A stretch of 64,000 nt of DNA from Chondrus crispus. Its lineage: Eukaryota > Rhodophyta > Florideophyceae > Gigartinales > Gigartinaceae. Of the stretch, positions 19,507 through 31,492 are shown in pieces. The stretch spans positions 62,001 through 126,000 of the forward strand of contig NW_005179044.1 of NCBI RefSeq assembly GCF_000350225.1. The letters are read 5' to 3'. The notes under the pieces were generated by a model. The model ran no database searches. It was not told where the DNA came from and saw nothing but the letters and a program-made list of their open reading frames with translations. Numbering within the stretch: position 1 is the stretch's first letter; each line of letters starts with the position of its first letter. The translations under genes were made by a program, and so were the position numbers.

Positions 19507-20060
19507 GTACCCTTCGGAGGGGTACCGTTACCCCTGACTGTACAGTTACTGTACAATAGTGGCAGATCACATCCCCTTCACTCTCCACAGACCGCCGACT
19601 CGGGCGCACTTCGAAAACAACCACAACATACACTGCAGTGCAATGTACTGTATGTTTTGGTTATTTCTCTGCTGTCTGCAGCATCCATGTGGCCTTTTCC
19701 CGCTTGCGCCCACCTTTTCTCCCTCTGTTGGAAAAAGGCATCACCCTTGGTACTGTATGCCTTTTTCCAACAGAACCTTTTGTCCCAGCTGCACACGTAT
19801 CAATACGTGCCATAATCGTCAGGAAGGAGCACTCCGTCCGATTCGCTCCAAGTCAAGATGCGGCTTTGTCATACTGCCACAGTATTTACAGTGACTGTGA
19901 AAAGTGGATCTGGGTATTTTTGTAAAATATTATTAGCCTTGCTTAAAGTTGGTTTCTCAACCTCTGCCTCGCATAATTCGCCCTTACTGTACAGCATAGC
20001 CCGTTCTAGCCCCACCAACTTTTGTTCCAGCTCGAATAATGCTCAATCCGTCCGGGTGTT
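19507..20060. other. Upstream region of the PDXDC1-like gene with a long hairpin
   Basis: No gene. It contains an 18-bp perfect inverted repeat (19,724-19,741 and 19,757-19,774) whose loop carries CACCCTTGGTACTGT, a copy of the dispersed palindromic motif. It also contains several GTACTGTA and ACTGTAC strings. Confidence 0.5.
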
Positions 20061-22559
20061 ATGGACATGTTGCTGCCCCTTCGAAGGGGAGCTCAACTGC
20101 GGCTGCCCCTTCAGGACTTCGCCTCCGTCACCGAGGCTCTCTGCGACGCGGCTCAGCATTTTGCGGATCAGTCAAATCAACACCATGAGGATCAACTGCC
20201 GTCTCGATCACACCAACAGCAAGAAGCCTTCCGCTCATTCACTTCCTCGTCACCCTCCTTTGCATCCTCAGACATAGCAGCACGGCTCGCCTCACAAATT
20301 CGAGAGGTCATCGGCACGCACCCCTCAAGTGATACTGACCAATTCACAAAGCAGTTGGACGACGAAAGCTCGGAGCTGTCCGTTTCCCTGCTTGCCCAAG
20401 AATTAGCTTCTATCTCTGCGATTGGCTTCTGGGCGGATACTTTTCTGTGTCAACGTGCGTGTGTTGCAGTATGTAGATCCTTATCATCCTCCATGGCTAC
20501 TTTTCTGGAGAATCACATTCCGCATCTGGATATGCAGGCAAGCTCTCTCTTCCCCGTGTCCACATCTGCCGATGCCCGTCGCTCTGTTTTTCGAATGGCT
20601 TTGCGAAAGCGTTATGGGAGGCTGGAAGATGCCCCATTGGCTATGAGTTCGGTGGGCGCCCCGTACGTTTTATACGTTCTCCAGCAAACCACAGGTGTGT
20701 TGGACGACATGGTGGGGAAGCAGTCTTTGACCACCCTCCACTCATTGCAAAATGACATGAGAGGATTAGCAGTTGTGGAGCATGTATCCGTGTCGGCCGA
20801 AGAAGTCACACGCGCCACAATCGTTGCAAAACTCAAAGACGCCGTGTTCAAGCGCGCTTTATCTCCAACGCTTATGATAGTTGATGCCCAATTGGATGGC
20901 ACTTTGAGCGCAGCTTCTGGTTTATTGCGAGCGGTATGCGATACATATGGCATGCACATGCATGTTGAAGGAAACGCCCTACCTATGATACTGACGGGCA
21001 CTAGTGCGAAGAGTCTTTTCTATAACGTAGGCGACCTGACAGACGCCGCACACACTACAACCCTTGACATTGCAAAGTGGTATGGAAATTATAACACAGC
21101 TGTTTTGCTGCACTGCAAAGACAATTTAGATCAAGACTTGATAGAAATTCCAGGTGCTCCAGGTGACCTCACTGCTTATATGTCAATTTGGTATTTGCTG
21201 CAACGCGTGAGATTTTCCTTGTCTGCGAATGCACTCCTAAAAGCGTGCGAATATGCAGCAATCCTCGTCGAAACGATGGATAGACTGCCGAACCTGTTTG
21301 AGTGCAGGACAATCGGTTGTGGAGAAATAGTCCTGATATCATCTTCGCCATCTCGTTCGACCGGCGCTTCACTGGAAGCTACAAACAGGGCAATGTTTTG
21401 GGTTTTTCAACGCTGCCACACTAACTTGCAATCCTTACTGATGTTGACAAGGCATGATAACCGGGAATGGCTAAGGTTTATACCAAGCCATGCTATGCGC
21501 TTTTTGAAAGATTCGGGAGCGTGTTCGGCAAAAGTCCTTTTGGAAATCTGCAAAGACCTCGCATGTGCGATCAGAAAGCAAGATGTGGTATTAAAAGGGA
21601 GGGCGGCATTTATATCGGAGATTAGACAATGCCACGACATAGAGGTTGAAGAGTTGTCCTCACCCCAAGATGCAAGCGACGGTCTCTCAGCTCTCTTTTA
21701 TGCTGCAGTACGTGTCACCCCCTTCGGAGAAGTGTCTCGCAACGGGCATTGGAAAGGGGATGAGGAGATGGTTGCCATAGTGTCCAAGTACACCCATATG
21801 CTGGGCGAAGTGCTTAGGGAACATTATGGGAAAGAGTTGGAAATCGTCCTGCATTCCTCAAAAGATTTTCAGGAGGTGATCTACATCGGCCCCATCGCTC
21901 CCGATGCCGATGTGCCAGGCAATTACAAGACAGAAAGTGCAAGAGCTAGTGCGTCTGCCGAGAGTGTATCAGAAGGAACAGTCACAGCGTGCGATGAAGC
22001 ATGGGATTTAGACGAAGTGGCAGCTCAAAACATGGCTTCGAAAGTTGCAGATCGCGTCATTTCTGCTGTCCGCGTCGCACTCAGTTATGGGCACCGTGCA
22101 ACATCAGGGCCGACGAGCTTCATGAAGAGAAGCAATAGCTTCGAAGCAAGCGATACAGAGAACAATACCATGAGTGAAACCGCGCCTGCATTCGCTTACC
22201 CAGCTACAGACCATGATCAGAAAACTCTTGTCAACACAACATGCGAGGACAAAGACAAGGGCCTCTCGCGCGATCATTTACCCCCTTCTTCAGCCCACCT
22301 CAGAGCGAATGTAACAGCCATTGGGCCGTGCGAAGAAAAGGATAAAAGGCCAAATGCGGAAAAGGAGAGTGAAGATGAAGCCCGCTCAACCGCACGGGCA
22401 TCTCATATTCTCGAGCCGACAACGAAAGATGCAGATACTGTGAAGCCGCGGACAAGCTTTTGGGGAGCTTTCTTCGGAAGCGATAGTCCTGAGGAAACCA
22501 AAAGCAACAGCAGTACTGAAGGCCTGCAGCTACTCGAAGACGACTACTTTCGCCCTTGA
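20061..22559 (+). CDS. PDXDC1-like group II PLP-dependent decarboxylase-family protein
   Basis: 832-aa single-exon gene. The centre keeps the layout of group II decarboxylase-like proteins, with LMIVDAQLDGTLSAASGLLRAVCDTYG followed by MHMHVEGNALPMI, the equivalent of the PLP-contact Asp/His region seen in PDXDC1. The later part follows PDXDC1: a substrate-domain piece with LRFIPSHAM near residue 470, VIYIGPIAPDAD near 610, and a low-complexity Ser/Glu-rich tail ending in SFWGAFFGSD (PDXDC1 has a comparable hydrophobic motif there). The catalytic Lys of true decarboxylases is not evident after TTTLDIAKWYG, so activity is doubtful. The N terminus (to ~80) looks unstructured. Family level is inferred from motif order; confidence is moderate. 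It converges with the PWWP gene 62 bp away. Confidence 0.55.
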   Translation: MDMLLPLRRGAQLRLPLQDFASVTEALCDAAQHFADQSNQHHEDQLPSRSHQQQEAFRSFTSSSPSFASSDIAARLASQIREVIGTHPSSDTDQFTKQLDDESSELSVSLLAQELASISAIGFWADTFLCQRACVAVCRSLSSSMATFLENHIPHLDMQASSLFPVSTSADARRSVFRMALRKRYGRLEDAPLAMSSVGAPYVLYVLQQTTGVLDDMVGKQSLTTLHSLQNDMRGLAVVEHVSVSAEEVTRATIVAKLKDAVFKRALSPTLMIVDAQLDGTLSAASGLLRAVCDTYGMHMHVEGNALPMILTGTSAKSLFYNVGDLTDAAHTTTLDIAKWYGNYNTAVLLHCKDNLDQDLIEIPGAPGDLTAYMSIWYLLQRVRFSLSANALLKACEYAAILVETMDRLPNLFECRTIGCGEIVLISSSPSRSTGASLEATNRAMFWVFQRCHTNLQSLLMLTRHDNREWLRFIPSHAMRFLKDSGACSAKVLLEICKDLACAIRKQDVVLKGRAAFISEIRQCHDIEVEELSSPQDASDGLSALFYAAVRVTPFGEVSRNGHWKGDEEMVAIVSKYTHMLGEVLREHYGKELEIVLHSSKDFQEVIYIGPIAPDADVPGNYKTESARASASAESVSEGTVTACDEAWDLDEVAAQNMASKVADRVISAVRVALSYGHRATSGPTSFMKRSNSFEASDTENNTMSETAPAFAYPATDHDQKTLVNTTCEDKDKGLSRDHLPPSSAHLRANVTAIGPCEEKDKRPNAEKESEDEARSTARASHILEPTTKDADTVKPRTSFWGAFFGSDSPEETKSNSSTEGLQLLEDDYFRP

Positions 22560-22621
22560 TGAGGTCAAGTTATGTTCAATACATTTATCAAAGAGCGCAA
22601 ACATGAAATCGCGAATAGAAT

Positions 22622-24913
22622 CTATACTGCAGCAGTCTCATTTTCGACTCCTGTGGATGGTGGCTTCTTTTCTTCGCCGGCGGCGTTTTCCCCGTCTCCC
22701 GGGGGAGCGCCTCTAGACCTCTCAAGTGCCTGTCGTCTCCGTGTACGTGCACTAGAAGCGCCGGCCCCTGCTTGCTCGCCTCGTAAAGTTTCCACGGGAG
22801 AATTAGAAGTATCATGTCCCATGGAGTCTTGCCCCTCATGCAAAGCTGATTGCGGACGTGTCGGAGATGACAAAACCATGCCCTTCTTGTTTTCGCCCTT
22901 CTTTGAAGACAGTGTCTTTGTGTCTTGCCTTCTCCCATTCGATTCTAGCTTTGCTGCACCCCTGGTGCCAGTCTTATCGTCGATTTTCTCGGAGAGTACT
23001 TCATGAGATTTGGAATCATTCTTTGCCACGGGGGCTCTACCCCCAACAGGTCCGTCCCCTCTTGAAGCTGTCTTTTTATGCGGATCCATCTCCAAGTCTG
23101 CCCGGACCTTACCCTGCGTTCCATCCTCCGTCCTTCCGCCAGACTCTTTGGCTTTCCGTGGGCTATCAGGCGCCGTCTCCGCCTTTGCTGCCAACTCGAT
23201 GGTTGGGTCGGGCTTCGCCTCTTCATTTTCCTCGTTTGTGAGATGAGCCGGAACCTTTCCGCCTTCAAGAGCCTCCCCGCGGGAAGCCTCTTCCGCCTCC
23301 ACGTCTGCCATCTGCTCATCAGCTCGCGAGCCGGCTTCCGCAGCTCTTCCCTTCGCGGTCACTGCATCTCCTGTGGTAGTGGTGGCAGTGGGTTTCTTCG
23401 TGCCGTCCTTGCTGGCCTCACCCTTTCCCATAGCACTATCTGTTGAATTGCTGTCCGCCACCTCACGTTCTACTGACTCGGACATTCCCTTTCCAGCCGC
23501 TTCGCCATTTTCCTGAGTCGCCGACTGTTCCGTCATGAAAGTTTTGACTTGCAGCAGCCACTTGGAACGGATTTCAGCGCAGAGATGGCTTATAAGTGGC
23601 ATACCTTTGCATGTCTTACCCATGCTCTTAACGAAATTTCCTGCCTTGTGAGCTCGAAGCGCTGCGAGAGCAACGTCACCTTCCAGCAATTCCGTTAGCT
23701 GCCTGCATAAAAGCTTTTCTTGCTCAGCAGCCTTGTGTTCAGTATTCTTGACGTCACTGATGAGCTTCGCAAACTTTTCTTGCACATCCTTCGTTTCTCG
23801 ATCGAGTGAGGATCGAGAGGCATCAGCTGCAAAGACGAGCTTCTTGAAGGCGGTGAAACTATCCTGCAGGGCCCCATACATTTTGGCAAATTCGTCAGCA
23901 TTAACAGCATTGGAGTGCGTTTTCGAAGCCAAGCGTTTGGGAACAGCAAGATTCTCCGGGGCAGCGGGGGCCACAACTCGCACAGGTTCCGACATGTTCG
24001 TCATGGAAGCGAGTTGACTTTCCCGTTTTCGCAGGCGCCGCTTCAGTGTGGCTATGGATTGGTTGGCGTCCTCAAGCTTCTCTTGCAAATCCTTTAGTCT
24101 CTCACTCACATCCCCATCTTCTCCGTCCCGCCCCCTCGTTCTAGCGGCCTTTCTTCTCCGCAGCACTGGTGGCTCCTCCTGGACATCGTCCATAGCCTCC
24201 AGACTCGCTTCCTCCTTGTTCTTATCTTCTTCCTCTTTCTCGTTTCTCTTGCGCTTTTTCCCCTCGACCTTTGCCTTCTTACCCGGTTTGCCGGGCTCCG
24301 CCGTGGGAATCGACTTTCGTTTTGACGGAATCGAATCTTTCGCTGGCTTTTTTGTCGGTTGCTTTGAGGACGAGACATGCCCGCCAGTGGATTTACGCCG
24401 ACCTTTCGACGACCGCCGCTTTTTTGCCGTCTCGGGCTCGCTATCGGGAGCCTCCTCCTCTCCGACGCTTTCAAGCTCGTCATCGTCTCCATCAACGCCT
24501 GCCTCAAAATCGTCTGGCGGGGTCGGGACAGGCATCCTATCGCCGTCTATGTGAAGTGTTTTGAAGTCGGCCTCAGCAGTTGCAAGTGCCTTGACCTGGG
24601 CGTCATAGAAGTCATGATCGTCATCCAGGCGGATCTTGTCGACAAGGTTTGGATGGAACCGAACCATTCTATCCGCTCGTACCCAGCCTCCAGTATCCTC
24701 GTTAGAGAATGTGCACCAGAAGGTCAGGATACGGGCGCCATCATTGGTCTTACCCCAGCGAGCAAATTTACCTTTAGAAACCTTTTGGTGGGTTTGATCG
24801 ATGGTGGCTGGCCAGTAAGGATAGGACGAATAACGACAAAGGACAAGCTCACCCAGCTTGAAAGGGAGGTCTTCGTCCGCATCGACTTCGTCGGAACGCT
24901 TCTTTGGTCCCAT
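22622..24913 (-). CDS. PWWP-domain chromatin protein, LEDGF/HDGF-like
   Basis: 763-aa nuclear protein. The PWWP domain at residues ~18-105 has the signature GELVLCRYSSYPYWPA (PYWP at 32-35), a reader of methylated histone tails and DNA. Acidic and Lys/Arg-rich linkers follow (several KKRRSSKGRRK-type NLS). A coiled coil lies near 265-300. A helical segment at ~335-455 contains LLEGDVALAALRAHKAGNFV and LISHLCAEIRSKW, resembling the TFIIS-N/LEDGF integrase-binding fold. The C-terminal ~300 residues are disordered and low in complexity. PWWP plus a helical bundle is the LEDGF/HDGF2 layout; the second domain is tentative. The start ATG at 24,913 gives MGPKKRSDE directly before the domain. No frameshifts. 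Confidence 0.75.
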   Translation of the reverse strand: MGPKKRSDEVDADEDLPFKLGELVLCRYSSYPYWPATIDQTHQKVSKGKFARWGKTNDGARILTFWCTFSNEDTGGWVRADRMVRFHPNLVDKIRLDDDHDFYDAQVKALATAEADFKTLHIDGDRMPVPTPPDDFEAGVDGDDDELESVGEEEAPDSEPETAKKRRSSKGRRKSTGGHVSSSKQPTKKPAKDSIPSKRKSIPTAEPGKPGKKAKVEGKKRKRNEKEEEDKNKEEASLEAMDDVQEEPPVLRRRKAARTRGRDGEDGDVSERLKDLQEKLEDANQSIATLKRRLRKRESQLASMTNMSEPVRVVAPAAPENLAVPKRLASKTHSNAVNADEFAKMYGALQDSFTAFKKLVFAADASRSSLDRETKDVQEKFAKLISDVKNTEHKAAEQEKLLCRQLTELLEGDVALAALRAHKAGNFVKSMGKTCKGMPLISHLCAEIRSKWLLQVKTFMTEQSATQENGEAAGKGMSESVEREVADSNSTDSAMGKGEASKDGTKKPTATTTTGDAVTAKGRAAEAGSRADEQMADVEAEEASRGEALEGGKVPAHLTNEENEEAKPDPTIELAAKAETAPDSPRKAKESGGRTEDGTQGKVRADLEMDPHKKTASRGDGPVGGRAPVAKNDSKSHEVLSEKIDDKTGTRGAAKLESNGRRQDTKTLSSKKGENKKGMVLSSPTRPQSALHEGQDSMGHDTSNSPVETLRGEQAGAGASSARTRRRQALERSRGAPPGDGENAAGEEKKPPSTGVENETAAV

Positions 24914-27900
24914 GGCTGAAGTCTAAACGGAATGGTCCTACACCGAGTAGATAGTCGAACCCGTGAAGAAGATGGCAGCAAGGGGTGTAGTCTTTGCTTG
25001 TTGATTTCGAGTTGCTTTGCGTGCCGTGCTACGCAGAATCGAAATAGGGCGCAATGCGAGTGATAAGATCCAAGAAAGGGCAGAGTCTGGAAAGGCGAAA
25101 AATGGCGGTCGACCTGCAGGGATGATCGCAAACGAAGATAACACGTGACCTATCCACTGTTGGGCTTGGATTACAGTCGGTTGAGTGCGGTAGCAGCGAA
25201 ATCAGTTTCCAGGGGACTTGAAAGGGTGTTGACAGGCGCTCTTAGCGAAAGTGGGACTGCTATATTCGCAAGGATGAGGACGGCACGTAAGGAGCGTACC
25301 AGAAACAAGCGCCCTCACGAGGCGACCACCGCAAGCCTGAAGAAATTTTCTCTAGCTGTGGGCTAAAGGTGCGGGTTTGGTTCCGGAAGAGCCACGCAAA
25401 CGATGTCTGTATCCAGCGACGGCGAATTGAACTGCAAATACGTAGGACGGAATGCGGAATGCGGAATCAGTACCCGCCGTAGCTCTCAGACTGCGCAAAT
25501 GAAACCGTTCAGCCGTCAGTTTGCAGAGATGAAAATGAAGAGATCAGCTGGGAGTCGGCAAGAAAGTCCAAAAGCGATTGCGGGTCAAGAACAGACAAGC
25601 AGTTGAACCACGGGTGAGTTGTCAGTGATAGTTTGGAAAGAAAGGGCCAAGAGATTCCGCGAGAATGTGTCTGCTTATGTACCGGGTGCGCGAGGAGAAG
25701 GGCTGACGAGTCGGGAACGAGTTTGGAAAGATTAGAGGAATGCGATTTGGCACAGTTGCTTGTCGAGCGGTGTATGTTTGTGTGTGCCTCAAGCAGAAAT
25801 CTGCAAATTGAATCTCACGCTTGCAAACTGAGATGTTGCCCGCCCTCGCTTGACCTGTCTATAGCGACTTTGGCCGTATTTTCGCGCCAATAATTTTGAT
25901 CCCTTCATCGAAATGTGAGTGTACAGTACTCTCGACCACTCTGTAATGCTTCCACACATGTTTACAGTACAGGAGCAATCTCAGTTGTTCGCCGTCACTG
26001 GAACCGAAGCAATTTACAATCTCACCTGCCTTTCAGTTCAATCCTCCGCTCATGGAAAAGCGACCTTAAAAATTGTCCCTACCACATCCCCTCTCTCACC
26101 CGCTCCCATCTTTCATGGCCCAGAACATCCCTGCTCAGCTCTCCTTCTCATCCCCACTGAAAGTAAATCCTCCTGCTCTCGTGGCCACGCAATGTGATGT
26201 CCGCCAATGATCCTGGCCACTTGCAAACACCATTCAGACGTCTTTTCCTCGCCCCTTCTATTCAATTAGGAAACAACGAAAACTCAGAGCCTCAATTGTT
26301 CCTTCAGAAGACCTAAAGATAAATTACATTCGAGAAAATCTGAGCAGATGCACATATCGTCCTTCAGTGCATTCTTAAATTGAATGTAGCAACGAATTCG
26401 TCTTCATTCCCTCACCCAGCGATCATTCAAGTGTCGGTACATTGAAGCGGCTTTCAGCAAGCATACAGCCTGGCAATCAAAATCTGCTTCAATTGCTTTT
26501 TGCTGTCCACAAACGCGAGTGCATTTTCCGTTCTTCTTTCCGTATGCTCAGCGTCTCTACATATCTCTTCTTCTCCAATACAATGAAAGCTGTTGCCTCT
26601 GTTCGACCTTACCTCTTATCTTTGTATCATTTTATCTGTTAAAAAAGAGGGCATCGCATGGCAGTTTCAAAACAACGAAGGATTTTTGCCGACAGCCTTC
26701 TCCACGTGCCTTGATCAATCAAGATGCGAAGCATTTATTTGGCATAGTGGACGTCTCCCTTTCTTGTCAAAAAACTGACATTGAAAACAGTGCTGACTCA
26801 CCCAAGCGCACACATTTGCAGCTGGGGAGAGGAGGAGACCGAAGCCTGCAGTCTTATTCAAGTAGAAAGGCGTCGTCCTTGTCGTGCTTTCGTTATCAAG
26901 AGCAAGTGCTGATGTGCCCTCAAATACTGAAATTGGAAGCGGCCGTATCAAGACAAAGCCGAAATCTGCATTGGGGTAGAAGTGTTGTATTTCATGGTAC
27001 CTTCGTACAGTATACAGAACGCGGCTGCAGGTGAGGCTTTTTGCTATTAATAGCCCAACGTTGAGCATGCCATTCCTCAAAGGCACAGCTCTGTACTCGA
27101 TGTCCATGAAAAGTGGGCGACAGCAGGAACCAGAACATCTGGCAACATTGATGCGTCCAACCAGTCACTTGGAGGAAATCCAGAACCCCTCCTTGCGCTA
27201 AACAGCACATACGTATGTACGTACCGTACAGTATGTATGCTCTTAAACTTCTTAATTGCGTACATTCTGGAGCACGTCAGTCCAGGTCCTTATTTCATCA
27301 GACTATTCGACTTTCGCCGGCACAACCACAACAACATTCCTGAACAATGTTCGAGAACTATAAAGAATGACAACATTCCCGGAAGAAATGTAAGGATGTG
27401 GCTTTTCGTTCTTCTCATACCTCCTTTAATTGCAAGCCTGGCGACCAGGCGGAGGTGTCATAAAGCCGAGAAAAATTGTTTTGCCGTTATTATCTCGGGC
27501 TCGACAGCAAACCCCTCCTTCCAGCCCCGGTTTGACGAATAGACTGGTTAGGCTATACTGTATGTTCTCTCCATGAATCGAGGTTGTGGCACGATAACAG
27601 TTGTGTTGGAAGGTTCTTTGTGCCTATCAGTTAAATACACCAGTAAAACCTGTATCAGTCCCCCACCTATGAACGCTCATCACAGTCTCAGGTGGAGCCC
27701 ACTCATTGACAACGTTCGGACATTGGGATGGATTGCAATCTGAAGCCTTTTCGCATGACGTTATAATGACTATCTGAGTACGTAATCAGTTAGTTGCATA
27801 CGGAACGCACCTGAGACGCAACAGATTCGACTATAGAGTGCTCGAAATATTCCCGTTTTGTGGAAGGAGACTTGGAAGCCCTATTCGGCTATGGTTGTAG

Positions 27901-28660
27901 TCCTTTCCGCAATAAAAATAGCTACGCTTCTTGAGTGGGACATGAACAGGTGTACGATACGTGAATTCTTATGCTTACTACTTGGCAACCCCCTCCTATG
28001 TGTGTGAACGGCACAGCATTCGTTCCAAAACAGTGGTTGGGTTGTGCTTTTTATGAGCAGTGACCTGAAGAGAGCGGGGATGATGCTCGCGTTGCCATCT
28101 CATTACATTGATTAGTTGTCCTCGTTGAACGCCTCAGGTCGAAGAGGAATGTGCAGCACAGAGGCAATAGAGGTATTTTACAAGTTAAAAGAGAGAGAAA
28201 ACAATGTGATGCAAGGTCTGCGTGTGTTCCAGACATGCACCTGTTCAACATGAAATATCCAACGAGGCAGAAACAAGTACCTGTACCCCAGCATGGCAAA
28301 ACTGTCTTCAGGAGAGCTCCAGCAAGGACGGTACTCGACTTCAAGAGTGGTGCTGTGCTGTACAGGCATTACTCATTATTACCCTGTGAGAAGGATACCC
28401 AAGGGTAACTTACTGTGTGTTGCGGTGTGGGAATACTGTCGGTTCAGCGTACTCTGTTGTATACTGTAGTCCAGCTCCACGGTAAGACGAGTTGCCGGGG
28501 AACCCCATTGTTACATCAAGATGACGTGTTATCACATGCGTTGATGCGTCATGCAGCCTTCTTCTCGCTGTCTCGCTCTGAACAGCGAGTATCAACCCAC
28601 CGTGTGTAGTCTACAAGGCAAGTTCGTACAGTATAACTTACGTAGCTCTACCTTCAATAC

Positions 28661-28698
28661 CTTGTGACATGTGGAGCCCCTTGTGACATGTGGAGCCC
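28661..28698. repeat. 19-bp tandem duplication
   Basis: CTTGTGACATGTGGAGCCC occurs twice in direct succession without a mismatch. Confidence 0.85.
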
Positions 28699-29407
28699 CT
28701 TGCCACTCGTCGAAGTCACATGTTTTCGCATTTCTCGTCGATGTAGGCACCACGACCTGCATTCGTGCCGCTCAAGGACATCTACCGCAATGCGCAACTA
28801 TCCGTGGCAGTGAATTGGGGAGAAGGACCGCAGCCGGAACAACATTGGAGTTTTCGCAAAGAGGATCAAAATGCCAAACGAGATGCGCCTCCTATTCTCG
28901 TTTACTCAATTTCAATATGATTGGATCTCTTCTGAGCCTGACCTTGTGTTTGAATGTGAAAACAATACATCCTTGCCTATAAATGTGACGTGTACCCAGG
29001 AGGCTATCACACCTATTATGCACTATTTGGCAGTTTCATATTCATGGCAGCGTGGTCCTAGAGTGTAGTCTGGCTTGCATCTAGAGTACCAGAGGTACGG
29101 GGCGGTAGCACACCACAATACGGTATGTCAGTGCATGAAGAGGGCAGCTCTTGCGGCCTTATGCCGTTGTTGATCAAGGAGGAAGTAGGAAGTAGGACAG
29201 CAATGGGCATGTTGTCAGCTACATACAAAATGGAACTCCTCCTCCCTTCCTGGAAGCCAAATGGCAGACCCAATTTCATCAAAAACTCGATTCGTGGGTC
29301 ATGAAGAGAGGAATATTTCAACAACGTGTCCAATGCGTGGGACACCCAGAGTGTAATTGAATCCCGTGACCTGTAAACTCATCATCTCACACATGTGCAA
29401 TAGCATG

Positions 29408-29410
<3 letters not shown>

Positions 29411-29440
<30 letters not shown>
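29411..29440. repeat. (TG)15 microsatellite
   Basis: Thirty uninterrupted bases of TG dinucleotides. Confidence 0.95.
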
Positions 29441-29441
<1 letters not shown>

Positions 29442-31492
29442 AGCTTCGTTTGTCACCAACGTCATAACATGGCTGCCAGGAGCAATCTCGCCATTTGTGA
29501 CAAACAAGAGTCTTTTGATGGGCAACAGCAACTCACCCTGTAGCATTAAAAAGGATGATGCGTAAGAATTCATCTCTTCCAAGAGCATTGTTGAGCAATG
29601 TAAACATGCGACTTAGCTCCGTGTTGCTCCCAATGCTGAGATTAATCATAGTCCTTCGATGACAATGCTTCATTGGACGGTCCTTGCAACCCAATGATCG
29701 CATTATTGCATCCCTGTTCTTCTCCATTTCTTCCTAACTTGTATCTCATTGCCTTGTGCAACCCGCTTCCAACGCGCGTTGCGAGAACTGCGTAACTTTC
29801 GCGTATCACAATCTGCTCTGAATTTCTCGTTGCAATCATTTGACAGGCCTGTCCTTGTTCGGTGACAGGGGTTGACGGTTGACGGGATGACTGTGGTGTC
29901 CCGCTTAGTGGAGACACTGTTGCCAAAATTATCCATAGCTGACCTCGAGTTTGCAAAGTATATCCTCCCTATTACGTAATTATTTCCAGGTAGGTCATGC
30001 TGCTCCGCACCTGTAAATGTCACAGACCTATTGCGCTGGCCGTCACGAGGCAATTAGAGGCAGCGCTTATCGATTCCTCCTTGTCGGAGATGTGTGGGGA
30101 TGCATCCTTAACTTCATGGCTGCATGGCCGCAAATATGCACTTCATACCTCGTTTGCCGTTCTGCCTTCCAACCACTAACTGATGATCGACGATATTTCC
30201 TATTTTCGAATCGTTGACATCTGAGAACATGAGTATTGTTGGCTTCGGTTACTGATACTCTTCCAGTGATTTTCTGATAATGGGGTAACCAAAGAAGCCC
30301 TACACAGTGCGCATTCCGATCCCAGTACACGAAAGGACACATTCTGTAACAGCTCAATCCGCAGTGACCCCTACCGTTGGGGGCTTTTCGTTTCCTTGCT
30401 TGTGTTGAAGGGAATTTCTTTCAAGGGAAATAGACGCGCCACGGTAGGGGGTCGTTTGTCATTCACTTTCGCCTTTCCTGCTATTCGATATACACTCAAC
30501 AATAAGCCTGACCGAAGTTACAATCACGACATTGCACCTCCCTAATCTTTTGTAGAAATAAAGTTGCATTCATGGATGGACAAGCCTCAAAGAGGCGTTC
30601 TGTATTGGGCTAACATAGAGATAAAATTATTTAAATATATTCGTATACACCAAGTCTACAATGCATTGTGTTTGCTGTGTGTCGTGGCTAGGTAGGTGCT
30701 AGGAGGGACCAGTTCCAATCCTGACTGCTTTTGAGCAACCTCTTGCAGAGTGGCTTCTCTCGATGCAGCTACCAGCCGTGCTACCAGTGGGGGTTTCTTT
30801 ATCACACACAGAAAACATGACTTGGATTTCGCGTTGTAGGCTTGGAACTTGTCGTACATTACGAACCCTCAACGATGCTGCACTAAACGTATTCGTCATT
30901 GTTTCCAAAATACAGGAAGCTTCTTGTCCCACGCTGCCCCAGATGATGTACAATGGAAATATTATATACGATTCGTTTAAATTTAGGTGCTTTCTACGGA
31001 CCTCAAGCAGTGTCCAGTTTCAGTTGTAGACGCACCTACGGATGTCCAAAAGCAAGCTGCCTATGGCAAGCGAGTAATCTGCCTGACGGAACTCTTCTTG
31101 AAACATGGAATGCAATTCAACCATTTTGAATCAGCAAGAAAGCATGCCACCGACTGCTCAGTACACACTCGTCCATGCCAATCGTACACGGCACCTCGTT
31201 GTCTGCAACTCAAGCATTCAAATCACGCGCGCTCAGAAATACCTATCTCCGTGCATCTTTCTCCAACACCACCGCTTGATTACATACGTTTTGGAGCCAG
31301 TCATGCTGAAGAATTGTAAACAAAGCATTCTAGAGTCATAAAGCTGTGGATTTCGAACGACGCTAGTGGTAAGGGCAGAGCCAGTATAAGACTCAGGGCA
31401 TGTCTCTACTGCTTCGACGCTAGAGAATTTACTATTCTGAGTGCCAATTGACAGTGAAAAGCTGCGTCTTCGACCAAGTCTTCACCGCAAAA

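Larger units (their letters stand above)
24914..31492. other. 6.6-kb gene-poor stretch
   Basis: I find no frame with recognisable protein features; all open frames are under about 175 codons and overlap randomly. Visible items are a (TG)15 microsatellite at 29,411-29,440, a 19-bp perfect tandem duplication at 28,661-28,698, and several copies of TACAGTAC-type palindromes (25,922; 27,215; 28,398). There could be unseen non-coding RNAs or heavily decayed elements. Confidence 0.5.
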
